Origin: Mesonia sp. K7
GTDB taxonomy: Bacteria; Bacteroidota; Bacteroidia; Flavobacteriales; Flavobacteriaceae
DNA: 53,637 bases
Direction: 5' to 3'
NCBI RefSeq assembly: GCF_003233725.1
Contig: NZ_QKQV01000015.1
Span: forward strand, 1-53,637
The translations under genes and the position numbers were made by a program. The stretch's first letter is position 1. Every line of letters begins with the position of its first letter. Of the stretch, positions 25,756 to 33,713 are shown piece by piece. A model generated the notes under the pieces. It was not told where the DNA came from. It did not search any database and saw only the letters and a list, made by a program, of their open reading frames with translations.

Positions 25756-26913
25756 TTATTCTTTAAGGATGTGTTTTGCTCGCTCATTTAGTGCATAAAT
25801 CGCAAAAGTTGTCAACCAATGCCCTCCTTCGTAAGAATCATTTTTCAAATTTTTGAACGAATAAGCCACATGTTGATCTCCTAATTTTCGGAGATGTTCT
25901 AACTTTTTATACTTGTTGGCAAGCTCAAATAAAGTAGCCGCACGTGAAAAATTTAAGCCATCAATATGCACTAATTTTGCATCGGTTCTATCGGTCACTT
26001 CTTTTGCCTCAAGGGTGAAATCTGTTTCCAAAATTTGAGGCATAAAATCTTTCATCCAAAGTAAAAAAGTATGCTCTTCAAGGATCCGATGCATCAGTCC
26101 GATTTCAGCTAAGCAAGGTGATAAAAAATCAAATCCGTTTGGCTCCCAACCTATCGGACAATTGTCATCTGCTAGATAATAATTTTTTGCCCTGGTAGAA
26201 ATCAAATTTTTAAGCTTTTCGTTTTCTAAAGCAAGTGCATAATCATAAGCAAAAGTCAATCCGAAAGCTGTGTTTTCGTGTTCCCCTACTCTAATCGGGT
26301 AATTTAGCTTCGGTAAAAACTGATGGTAATTCTCAACAATTCTATCAGTAAGCGGCTGTAAATTGGCTTCTAGTGTTTTCGCAGCAGCATCGTCCCAATG
26401 ATGTATTTCAGTAACTAACTTGAGGTACCAAGCCCAACCATAAGTCCGCTCAAAATTGCCATTGTTCTCCATATCAAAATAAGCAACTTCTTTCTGGATA
26501 TTCTCTTTGGTAAATTTCTCAATCAATTTTTCTTTAATTGCTTGAGCATTTTCCATATTCGGGAATTGTTTCAGTAAACTCACCAAACTCCAATACCCAT
26601 GAACCGAAGAATGCCAGTCGTAACAACCATAAAACACAGGGTGCAATTCTTTAGGCGTTTTTAGATCATCTTCTGAGTTTAAAACCTGTCCTAATTTGTT
26701 CGGATATTCTTTTTCGATACAACTAAAAGGGGTTTTTGCCAACCTGCTGGCTTCTTCTAAGCTTAGAACCACAGCTTCAACATCGGCCATTTCGTTGGCC
26801 ATTTCTTCCACGACAGTGGTGTCATTTTCTTTAGACAAACTCTCTTCTTGGGCTTTTTTATTTTTGCAAGCCACTAAAGCCACGATGCAAATTGCTATAA
26901 TCTCTTTCTTCAT
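25756..26913 (-). CDS. DUF2891 lipoprotein
   Basis: A 385-residue protein with lipoprotein signal (MKKEIIAICIVALVAC; Cys 16) followed by an acidic linker. The body has the DUF2891 pattern: HPVFYGCYDWHSSVHGYWSLV (about 93-113), YGWAWYLKL, FGLTFAYDYALAL, GFDFLSPCLAE, and FSRAATLFELA...YEGGHWLTTFAIYAL at the end, an alpha/alpha-barrel-like helical fold. Function unknown; conserved His/Trp/Asp suggest a hydrolase-like pocket. It lies six bases after yifB and is probably co-transcribed with it. Confidence 0.88.
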   Translation of the reverse strand: MKKEIIAICIVALVACKNKKAQEESLSKENDTTVVEEMANEMADVEAVVLSLEEASRLAKTPFSCIEKEYPNKLGQVLNSEDDLKTPKELHPVFYGCYDWHSSVHGYWSLVSLLKQFPNMENAQAIKEKLIEKFTKENIQKEVAYFDMENNGNFERTYGWAWYLKLVTEIHHWDDAAAKTLEANLQPLTDRIVENYHQFLPKLNYPIRVGEHENTAFGLTFAYDYALALENEKLKNLISTRAKNYYLADDNCPIGWEPNGFDFLSPCLAEIGLMHRILEEHTFLLWMKDFMPQILETDFTLEAKEVTDRTDAKLVHIDGLNFSRAATLFELANKYKKLEHLRKLGDQHVAYSFKNLKNDSYEGGHWLTTFAIYALNERAKHILKE

Positions 26914-26919
26914 AATTTT

Positions 26920-28458
26920 TTATCCTAACCAGCCTTCTCTATCCAAACTTCGGTATTGTATAGCTTCACTGATGTGTTCTGGGTTTATACTCTCTTTTTC
27001 TTCTAAATCGGCAATAGTCCTTGCCACTTTCAAAATTCTATCATACGCTCTTGCGGAAAGATTTAAACGTTCCATAGCGGTTTTTAGCAAGTCTTTTGAA
27101 TTGTCGTCTAATTTACAATATTCTCTGATTTGTTTTACACCCATTTGAGCATTGTAGTGCAAATTTTTAAATTCGCTAAAGCGAATACTTTGCCGTTCAC
27201 GAGCTTTTTTTACTCGTTCTCTAATGAGCTTACTCGCTTCACCTTTGCGTTCTTCACTTAGTTTCTCAAACGGAACAGGCGTAACTTCTATGTGAATATC
27301 GATACGATCTAAAAGCGGACCACTAATTTTACCCATATAACGCTGCATTTCTGCAGGCGAAGAAGTTACGGGAGATTCGGCATCATTAAAATAACCACTC
27401 GGACTCGGATTCATACTCGCCACCAACATAAAGCTCGATGGATAAGTGACCGTAAATTTAGCCCTCGAAATAGTTACTTCTCGATCTTCTAAAGGCTGTC
27501 GCATCACTTCGAGCACACTTCTTTTAAATTCGGGTAACTCGTCTAAAAACAAAACTCCATTATGTGAAAGTGAAATTTCTCCTGGTTGTGGATAGGTTCC
27601 TCCGCCAACTAATGCGACATCAGAAATCGTATGGTGTGGGCTCCGAAACGGTCGTTGTGCCATCAAACCGCTATTTTCTTTAACGCGACCAACTACACTA
27701 TGTATTTTTGTGGTTTCCAAAGCTTCTTTTAAAGTCATGGGTGGTAAAATACTTGGTAGTCTTTTGGCAAGCATTGTTTTTCCTGAACCTGGTGGACCAA
27801 TCAAAATAATGTTGTGACCTCCCGCAGCGGCAATCTCCATACATCTTTTGATAGATTCTTGTCCTTTGACATCCGAAAAATCAAGATCGGTTTGTTCTAA
27901 ATTTTCATAAAAAACTTTTCGGGTATCTATTTCTGTTCGCTCCAGCGGAATTCCTTTATCAAAAAAATCGATGACTTGTTTGATATTATTGATGCCGTAA
28001 ACTTCTAATTTATTAACAATTGCGGCTTCGTTTGCATTTTGTTCCGGTAAAATAAAACCTTTAAAGCCTTCTTCTTGAGCTTTAATAGCAATGGGCAAAA
28101 CTCCTTTTATAGGTTGCAAGCTTCCGTCTAACGAAAGTTCGCCCATAATTAAATACTTATCGATTTCATGAGCTTTTATTTGACCCGATGAAGCTAAAAT
28201 TCCCATAGCAATGGTCAAATCGTAAGCCGAGCCTTCTTTACGCATATCGGCTGGAGCCATGTTGATAGTAATCTTTTTCCCGGGAAGTTTATAGGCGTTG
28301 TTAGCAAGAGCCGCAGCAATTCGATAGCTGCTTTCTTTGATAGCGTTGTCGGGCAAACCTACCAAATGGTAACCAATGCCTTTAGCAGTATTGACTTCAA
28401 CGGTAATCGTTGTCGCTTCAACTCCAAAAACAGCACTTCCATAAACTTTTACTAACAT
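26920..28458 (-). CDS. YifB/ComM family Mg-chelatase-like AAA+ ATPase
   Basis: A 512-residue protein: N-terminal Lon-protease-like (ChlI-type) domain (residues 1-170: VEVNTAKGIGYHLVGLPDNAIKESSYRIAAAL), then a Mg-chelatase AAA+ domain with Walker A LIGPPGSGKTMLAKRLPS and Walker B GVLFLDELPEF, sensor region VASMNPSPSG, and a C-terminal helical domain. ComM homologues help DNA branch migration during natural transformation. Ends six bases before the DUF2891 gene. Confidence 0.94.
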   Translation of the reverse strand: MLVKVYGSAVFGVEATTITVEVNTAKGIGYHLVGLPDNAIKESSYRIAAALANNAYKLPGKKITINMAPADMRKEGSAYDLTIAMGILASSGQIKAHEIDKYLIMGELSLDGSLQPIKGVLPIAIKAQEEGFKGFILPEQNANEAAIVNKLEVYGINNIKQVIDFFDKGIPLERTEIDTRKVFYENLEQTDLDFSDVKGQESIKRCMEIAAAGGHNIILIGPPGSGKTMLAKRLPSILPPMTLKEALETTKIHSVVGRVKENSGLMAQRPFRSPHHTISDVALVGGGTYPQPGEISLSHNGVLFLDELPEFKRSVLEVMRQPLEDREVTISRAKFTVTYPSSFMLVASMNPSPSGYFNDAESPVTSSPAEMQRYMGKISGPLLDRIDIHIEVTPVPFEKLSEERKGEASKLIRERVKKARERQSIRFSEFKNLHYNAQMGVKQIREYCKLDDNSKDLLKTAMERLNLSARAYDRILKVARTIADLEEKESINPEHISEAIQYRSLDREGWLG

Positions 28459-28491
28459 CTAAAGATTTCTTTCTTTAAAAATAAGAATATT

Positions 28492-30084
28492 TTAAGAAAG
28501 AAAGTGATGAAGTAAATTTTTAGTGGATTTATCTCGATTTTCAGTAACTTCTTTAGTCTCTATTTGCTTTTGAATAGATGTAGAAAGTTGTTTCCCTAAC
28601 TCAACACCCCACTGATCAAAACTGAAAATATTCCAGATTACACCTTCCACAAACGTTTTATGCTCGTAAATAGCTATTAGACTACCTAAGTTTTTCGGAG
28701 TGAGTTGATCAATAAGAATAGTAGTCGACGGTTTATTACCTTCAAAAATTCGGTACGGAAATTTAAATTCATTTTCGGAAGTTTCTTTTAAAACCGCTTC
28801 TCTACTCTTCCCTTGCAAGAGGGCTTGGGTTTGTGCGAAAAAATTTGCCATTAATTCAGTATGTAAAGCATCTTTTTTACTTAAGGGTTTTTTAAAGCCT
28901 ATAAAATCTACCGGAATAAGTTTTGTCCCTTGGTGTAATAACTGAAAGAAGGCATGCTGTGCATTTGAGCCCACATCACCCCAAACAAGACTTCCGGTTT
29001 GATAATTGACTTTTTCTTGATTTCTATCGACACTTTTACCATTACTTTCCATAAAAGTTTGTTGTAAATAAGGCACAAACTCACTTAAATACTGCGAATA
29101 AGGAACAACTGCATGACTTTCTGCTTGGTAAAAATTGTTATACCAAATACTTAACAAAGCCATTACTGTAGGAATATTTTTTGAATATTTCTCGTTCAGA
29201 AAATGATCGTCGACTTCTGAAGCACCGTTTAAAAGTTCTTTGAAATTATTGAAACCTAAAGTCAATGAAATGCTCAACCCTACAGCACTGCACAATGAAA
29301 AACGACCGCCAACCCAATCCCAAATAGGCAGAATATTCTTACCTGTGATTCCAAATTCAACGGCTTTATCTTTTTGTGTGGTAATCGCTATAAAGTGTTT
29401 TTTTAGTACATTTTCTTGAGTACACTCTTTCTGAAATCTTTTGATAATTAGCTTTGCATTTCCTAAGGTTTCTTTCGTACCAAAACTTTTAGAAACTACA
29501 ATAAAAAGGCTTTCTTCGAAATCGATTTCAGAAAGTAATTGCTGATTATAGGTGTCGTCTATGTTCGAAATAAAGTAAGAATTGAGATGATTCTTGTAAT
29601 ACTTTAAACCCTCCACTACCATTTTCGGACCGAGATCACTTCCGCCAATTCCGATATTTACAATATTTTTTATTGGTTTTCCTGTACAGCCTTTCCAATT
29701 TCCAGAAGTTACATTTTCTGTAATCTCTTCTATTTGATCTAGCGCTTTTTGAATTTCATTATTCGGATTTGGTTGACGAAGTGCAGTATGCAAAACCGCT
29801 CTGCTTTCGGTTTTATTGAGAATTTCTCCACGATATTGCTTTTCGACAGCATCTTTTATATCGAGCTCTTTAGCTAACTCAATCAACAAATCAAAGCCTT
29901 TTTGATCGATTCTGTTTTTGGAGAAATCTATAAAAAATGTGTTCCAGTCGATGCTAAAACCTTCTACTCGATTCGGTTCCTGTTCGAAGAAATCGAGTAT
30001 TCGCTCATCTTTTATTTTCTCATAATGAGCTTGTAACTTCTTCCAAGTTTGTGTTGTTGTAGGGTTTATGCTCTTTAAACTCAT
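28492..30084 (-). CDS. pgi: Glucose-6-phosphate isomerase
   Basis: A 530-residue enzyme interconverting glucose-6-phosphate and fructose-6-phosphate. Motifs: IGIGGSDLGPKMVVEGL, VSKSFGTKETLGNA, WDWVGGRFSLCSAVGLS, MESNGKSVDRN and GDVGSNAQHAFFQLLHQGT (active-site His and Glu). Its start follows the stop of the kinase gene without a gap. Full length and in a glycolytic cluster with pfkA and gap. Confidence 0.97.
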   Translation of the reverse strand: MSLKSINPTTTQTWKKLQAHYEKIKDERILDFFEQEPNRVEGFSIDWNTFFIDFSKNRIDQKGFDLLIELAKELDIKDAVEKQYRGEILNKTESRAVLHTALRQPNPNNEIQKALDQIEEITENVTSGNWKGCTGKPIKNIVNIGIGGSDLGPKMVVEGLKYYKNHLNSYFISNIDDTYNQQLLSEIDFEESLFIVVSKSFGTKETLGNAKLIIKRFQKECTQENVLKKHFIAITTQKDKAVEFGITGKNILPIWDWVGGRFSLCSAVGLSISLTLGFNNFKELLNGASEVDDHFLNEKYSKNIPTVMALLSIWYNNFYQAESHAVVPYSQYLSEFVPYLQQTFMESNGKSVDRNQEKVNYQTGSLVWGDVGSNAQHAFFQLLHQGTKLIPVDFIGFKKPLSKKDALHTELMANFFAQTQALLQGKSREAVLKETSENEFKFPYRIFEGNKPSTTILIDQLTPKNLGSLIAIYEHKTFVEGVIWNIFSFDQWGVELGKQLSTSIQKQIETKEVTENRDKSTKNLLHHFLS

Positions 30085-30933
30085 TTAGGTTTTCGATTGG
30101 TGATAGCTTACTAATTGGTCGATAGGCCTTCTGATAATATGGCCCAAAATTAAGTTTTTTTCTTGAAAACATTGTTCAATTACTGACTTGCAATAATAGG
30201 CAACCGAACCCACAAAGTGAACCGGCAACTCATTTATTTCCTTAAAATAATAAAGTCTATTTTCTATAAAATCTTCAATTCCTGATTTTAAAAGCTCAAA
30301 AATATAGGCTTCTTTTACATTTTCTTCAAACAAAAAAGCACTTAAATTTGCCAAATAAGCATTAGGGTTTTCTTTTTTATATAGGTTTTCTTTGACAAAA
30401 TCGGGCGAAAGATTATTGACAGTTTCAAACTTTTTTGCAATGTGCTTTGGCATCTTTTTGTAAAAATAATCCCGTAAAAGTTGTTTTCCGAAATAGTTCC
30501 CGCTAGCTTCATCCATCACCGAATAACCCAAAGAAGCGATTGGCGTTTCGATAGTTTTACCATCAAAAATACAGCAATTAGAACCCGTACCGAGAATACA
30601 AACAAGCCCAGGATCTTGCGTTACGGCGTAAACCGCTGCGGCAAGGTCTTCTTTTATTTCTGCAGTAGCTTTTATAAAAAACTCTTTAAAAACCTTACGG
30701 AGTAAAGCCACCGGCTTTTCAGTTCCGCAACCGGCTCCGTAAAAATAGATTTGGGTAACCGCAGTTTTAATTTCACTTAAAGTGGAATTAGATGAAAGTC
30801 GCTCGCGAAGTATTTCTTCCGTAAAAACAGTAGGATTTAAACCTCTGGTTTGGGTTTGTCCTATTTCGTTTTTATGGTCGTCTAAAATTACCCAATCACA
30901 TTTTGTCGAACCGCCGTCTGCAATTAAAATCAT
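30085..30933 (-). CDS. BadF/BadG-type sugar kinase (N-acetylglucosamine kinase-like)
   Basis: A 282-residue actin-fold ATPase beginning MILIADGGSTKCDWVILDDHK, with the phosphate-1 loop DGGSTKCDW, phosphate-2-like LVCILGTGSNCCIFDG, and GYSVMDEASGNYFGKQLL. In Bacteroidota this family is annotated as N-acetylglucosamine kinase or BadF/BadG/BcrA/BcrD ATPase. It could phosphorylate glucose or an amino sugar; its position between gap and pgi argues for supplying a hexose phosphate to glycolysis. Gap sizes to both neighbours are zero. Confidence 0.85.
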   Translation of the reverse strand: MILIADGGSTKCDWVILDDHKNEIGQTQTRGLNPTVFTEEILRERLSSNSTLSEIKTAVTQIYFYGAGCGTEKPVALLRKVFKEFFIKATAEIKEDLAAAVYAVTQDPGLVCILGTGSNCCIFDGKTIETPIASLGYSVMDEASGNYFGKQLLRDYFYKKMPKHIAKKFETVNNLSPDFVKENLYKKENPNAYLANLSAFLFEENVKEAYIFELLKSGIEDFIENRLYYFKEINELPVHFVGSVAYYCKSVIEQCFQEKNLILGHIIRRPIDQLVSYHQSKT

Positions 30934-31929
30934 TTAAGAAACTGTTGAAAGATGCTTTGCCAAATCTACTAATTTTGCAGCATAACTGTACTCATTATCA
31001 TACCAAGCCACCAATTTAAAGAAATTATCGTTGAGTCCGATACTCGCTTTGCTGTCAAAAATACAGGTTCGCGGGTCCGAAACAAAATCTTGGGAAACGA
31101 CTTCTTCGTTGGTCACCGTAAGTATTCCGTCAAGTTCTTTTTGAGAAGCCTCTTGTAAGATTTTAGTGATTTCCTCTAACGAAGTTTTTTTCTTTAAACG
31201 CACCGTTAAATCAACCACCGAAACATCGAGTGTTGGTACACGAAATGCCATTCCGGTAAGCTTTCCGTCGAGAGCAGGAATCACTTTTCCTACGGCAATT
31301 GCCGCGCCGGTTGATGTCGGAATGATATTTGCCAAAGCACTTCTTCCTAATCTATAATTTTTCTTAGAAGGTGAGTCAACCGTATGCTGCGAAGCTGTCG
31401 CGGAATGAACGGTTGTCATCAAACCTTCAACAATTTCAAAATTATCGTGAATCACCTTGGAAAGCACGGCTAAACAGTTGGTGGTGCAAGAAGCGTTAGA
31501 AATGATGGTGTCATCAGCAGTGACTTTATCGTGATTAACCCCCATCACAAACATTGGTGCATCTTTAGAAGGTGCCGAAATCACAACTTTTTTTGCTCCT
31601 GCTTCGATATGCTGCTGAGCAGACTCTAATTCTTTAAAAATTCCCGTACAGTCTAAAACGATGTCTGTTTTTATTTCACCCCACTTGAGGTTTCTAGGAT
31701 CTTTTTCTGCGGTTACCCTTATTTCCTTACCATTAACTATTAAATTTCCCTTTTTGATATGTACTTCACCATCAAACTTACCGTGCACAGAATCATATTT
31801 TAGTAAATAAGCCAAATGTTCGACACCCAATAAATCATTTATTCCAACTATATTTATATCCTTTTGTTTGAGGGCGTTTCTAAAAGCAATTCTACCAATT
31901 CGCCCAAAACCATTTATTCCTATATTCAT
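30934..31929 (-). CDS. gapA: Glyceraldehyde-3-phosphate dehydrogenase
   Basis: A 331-residue glycolytic enzyme. NAD-binding [16 protein letters not shown] at the N-terminus, catalytic [11 protein letters not shown] (nucleophile Cys, about residue 147), [16 protein letters not shown] and the C-terminal [15 protein letters not shown]. Part of the operon pfkA-gap-kinase-pgi; the kinase follows at once. Confidence 0.97.
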   Translation of the reverse strand: MNIGINGFGRIGRIAFRNALKQKDINIVGINDLLGVEHLAYLLKYDSVHGKFDGEVHIKKGNLIVNGKEIRVTAEKDPRNLKWGEIKTDIVLDCTGIFKELESAQQHIEAGAKKVVISAPSKDAPMFVMGVNHDKVTADDTIISNASCTTNCLAVLSKVIHDNFEIVEGLMTTVHSATASQHTVDSPSKKNYRLGRSALANIIPTSTGAAIAVGKVIPALDGKLTGMAFRVPTLDVSVVDLTVRLKKKTSLEEITKILQEASQKELDGILTVTNEEVVSQDFVSDPRTCIFDSKASIGLNDNFFKLVAWYDNEYSYAAKLVDLAKHLSTVS

Positions 31930-31941
31930 ATTTGTTTTTTT

Positions 31942-32928
31942 TTAAATTGAAATTATATCGGCAATTCTCAAAAGCTCTAAATCGAGTTCGTTTTCACCTG
32001 AAATTGCTTCTTTAAAAGGAACTTCTGCAATTTTATTGCTTTGTACTCCTATCATCAAATCTTTTTTTCCTTCCAGCAAGGCTTCCACTGCTTTTACACC
32101 TAATCGGCTTGCCAACACTCGATCGTAGCAACTTGGTGAACCACCCCTTTGTAAATGTCCTAACACAGTTACCTTTACTTCGTAAGCATCTAAGTTTTCA
32201 CGAATATAATCTGCTAATTCTAAAATATTTTTGCCAATCTGATCGCCTTCGGAAACTACAACTATACTTGATGTTTTCCCTGACTGTTTGCTTTTTGCCA
32301 AAGATTTTATCAAACGCTCTTTTCCGAGATCTTCTTCTGGAATCAAGATTTCTTCTGCTCCCGCTCCGATTCCGGCGTTGAGTGCAATATCACCCGCATT
32401 TCTCCCCATGACTTCTACTAAAAATAATCGGTTATGCGAATTTGCAGTATCTCTTATTTTATCTATCGCTTCAACGACGGTATTTAAAGCCGTGTCGTAA
32501 CCTATCGTATAATCGGTTCCGGAAATATCATTATCTATCGTTCCGGGGATTCCTATAATTGGAAAATTATATTCTTGATAAAAAACGTTAGCTCCTGTAA
32601 AAGTCCCATCGCCACCAATCACGACCATGGCATCAATATTTCCGTTTTTTAAATTGTCATACGCTTTTTGACGGCCTTCTTTGGTTTCGAATTCTTTAGA
32701 GCGGGCAGATTTTAAAAAAGTACCGCCTTTATTGATTATATTCTTAACCGAACGTGCATCTAGGTGTATAAAATCACCTTCGATAAGACCTTGATAACCT
32801 CTATAGATTCCTACACTAGTACAATTATAAAACACACAACTACGTACCACGGCACGTATTGCTGCATTCATTCCTGGCGAATCACCACCAGAAGTCATTA
32901 CCGCAATATTTTGTATTTTTTTATTCAT
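31942..32928 (-). CDS. pfkA: 6-phosphofructokinase (ATP)
   Basis: A 328-residue PfkA phosphorylating fructose-6-phosphate. Motifs: VMTSGGDSPGMNAAIRAVVR, ATP-binding GGDGTFTGANVF, substrate/active-site GIPGTIDNDISGTDYTIGYDTA and EVMGRNAGDIALNAG. Group I bacterial type. The ATG at 32928 is used; a GTG at 32931 would add one residue. First gene of the glycolytic cluster, divergent from the LpoB operon. Confidence 0.97.
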   Translation of the reverse strand: MNKKIQNIAVMTSGGDSPGMNAAIRAVVRSCVFYNCTSVGIYRGYQGLIEGDFIHLDARSVKNIINKGGTFLKSARSKEFETKEGRQKAYDNLKNGNIDAMVVIGGDGTFTGANVFYQEYNFPIIGIPGTIDNDISGTDYTIGYDTALNTVVEAIDKIRDTANSHNRLFLVEVMGRNAGDIALNAGIGAGAEEILIPEEDLGKERLIKSLAKSKQSGKTSSIVVVSEGDQIGKNILELADYIRENLDAYEVKVTVLGHLQRGGSPSCYDRVLASRLGVKAVEALLEGKKDLMIGVQSNKIAEVPFKEAISGENELDLELLRIADIISI

Positions 32929-32932
32929 CACC

Positions 32933-32997
32933 TAAAAATATTTCTTTTTAAAAGAATTGCTTTCAAAGAAACGTTAAAAATATTTCTCTTTTTAAAA
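32933..32997. repeat. Imperfect direct repeat in the pfkA/LpoB intergenic region
   Basis: TAAAAATATTTCTTTTTAAAA (32933-32953) and TAAAAATATTTCTCTTTTTAAAA (32975-32997) differ by a two-base insertion. AT-rich; possible binding sites or low-complexity chance. Confidence 0.4.
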
Positions 32998-33011
32998 AAA
33001 GCTATTTTAAA

Positions 33012-33031
33012 AATACCCTGAATTGGGTATT
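33012..33031. promoter_or_regulatory. Inverted repeat between pfkA and the LpoB operon
   Basis: AATACCC-TGAATT-GGGTATT, a perfect 7-base inverted repeat with a 6-base spacer. It lies in the region between the divergent pfkA and LpoB-like genes. No T-run follows at once, so it looks more like an operator than a terminator. Confidence 0.4.
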
Positions 33032-33088
33032 ACATATACCAATAACAATAGTTAATTTTATACTATCAATTTTTAACCATTTTTTATT

Positions 33089-33679
33089 ATGAAATCAAAA
33101 CTATTTTTACCCATCACGGCTTTGTTTTTAATTTTTAGTTGTGCACCACACGTTCAGAGAATGTCTGAAGATTCTGTCACCGATTTGAGTGGTCGATGGA
33201 ACGAAACCGATTCTAGATTAACAGCAGAAGAAATTACTAACGAGCTCATGGCTCATTCTTGGTATAATACTTTTACAGCTAACAATGGTGGCGATTCACC
33301 TGTAATAATTGTAGGAATGATTACCAACAAGTCGCATGAGCATATTGCTACTGAAACTTTTTCTAAAGATATCGAAAAAGAAATCATTAATAGCAACAGA
33401 ATGAGACTAGTACAAGCTGGATCGATGAGAGAAGAATTGAGAGCAGAAAGAGCAGATCAGCAGAATTATTCTTCTGCATCGACAATGAAGAAGTTTGGTT
33501 TAGAAAACGGAGCTGACTTCATGCTGCAAGGAACCATCAATTCTATTGTTGACCAGTACAGTAATGAAAAAACCATCTACTATCAAATCAATTTAGAGCT
33601 TTCTAATCTTGAAACCAATGAAAAAGTTTGGATTGGAGACAAAAAGATAAAGAAATACTTAGGTAAGAAAAAAGTATAA
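33089..33679 (+). CDS. LpoB-like lipoprotein (penicillin-binding-protein activator family)
   Basis: A 196-residue lipoprotein (signal MKSKLFLPITALFLIFSC; Cys 18). The body VTDLSGRWNETDSRLTAEEITNELMAHSW ... VIIVGMITNKSHEHIATETFSKDIEKEIINSNRMRLVQAG ... LENGADFMLQGTINSIVDQ is the LpoB/PBP-activator pattern. In E. coli LpoB stimulates the cell-wall synthase PBP1b; the flavobacterial target is unknown. It is followed 34 bases later by the COG3014-like gene. Confidence 0.9.
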   Translation: MKSKLFLPITALFLIFSCAPHVQRMSEDSVTDLSGRWNETDSRLTAEEITNELMAHSWYNTFTANNGGDSPVIIVGMITNKSHEHIATETFSKDIEKEIINSNRMRLVQAGSMREELRAERADQQNYSSASTMKKFGLENGADFMLQGTINSIVDQYSNEKTIYYQINLELSNLETNEKVWIGDKKIKKYLGKKKV

Positions 33680-33713
33680 TAGGTCTACTGCTAAGTAATC
33701 AAAAAACCACATC

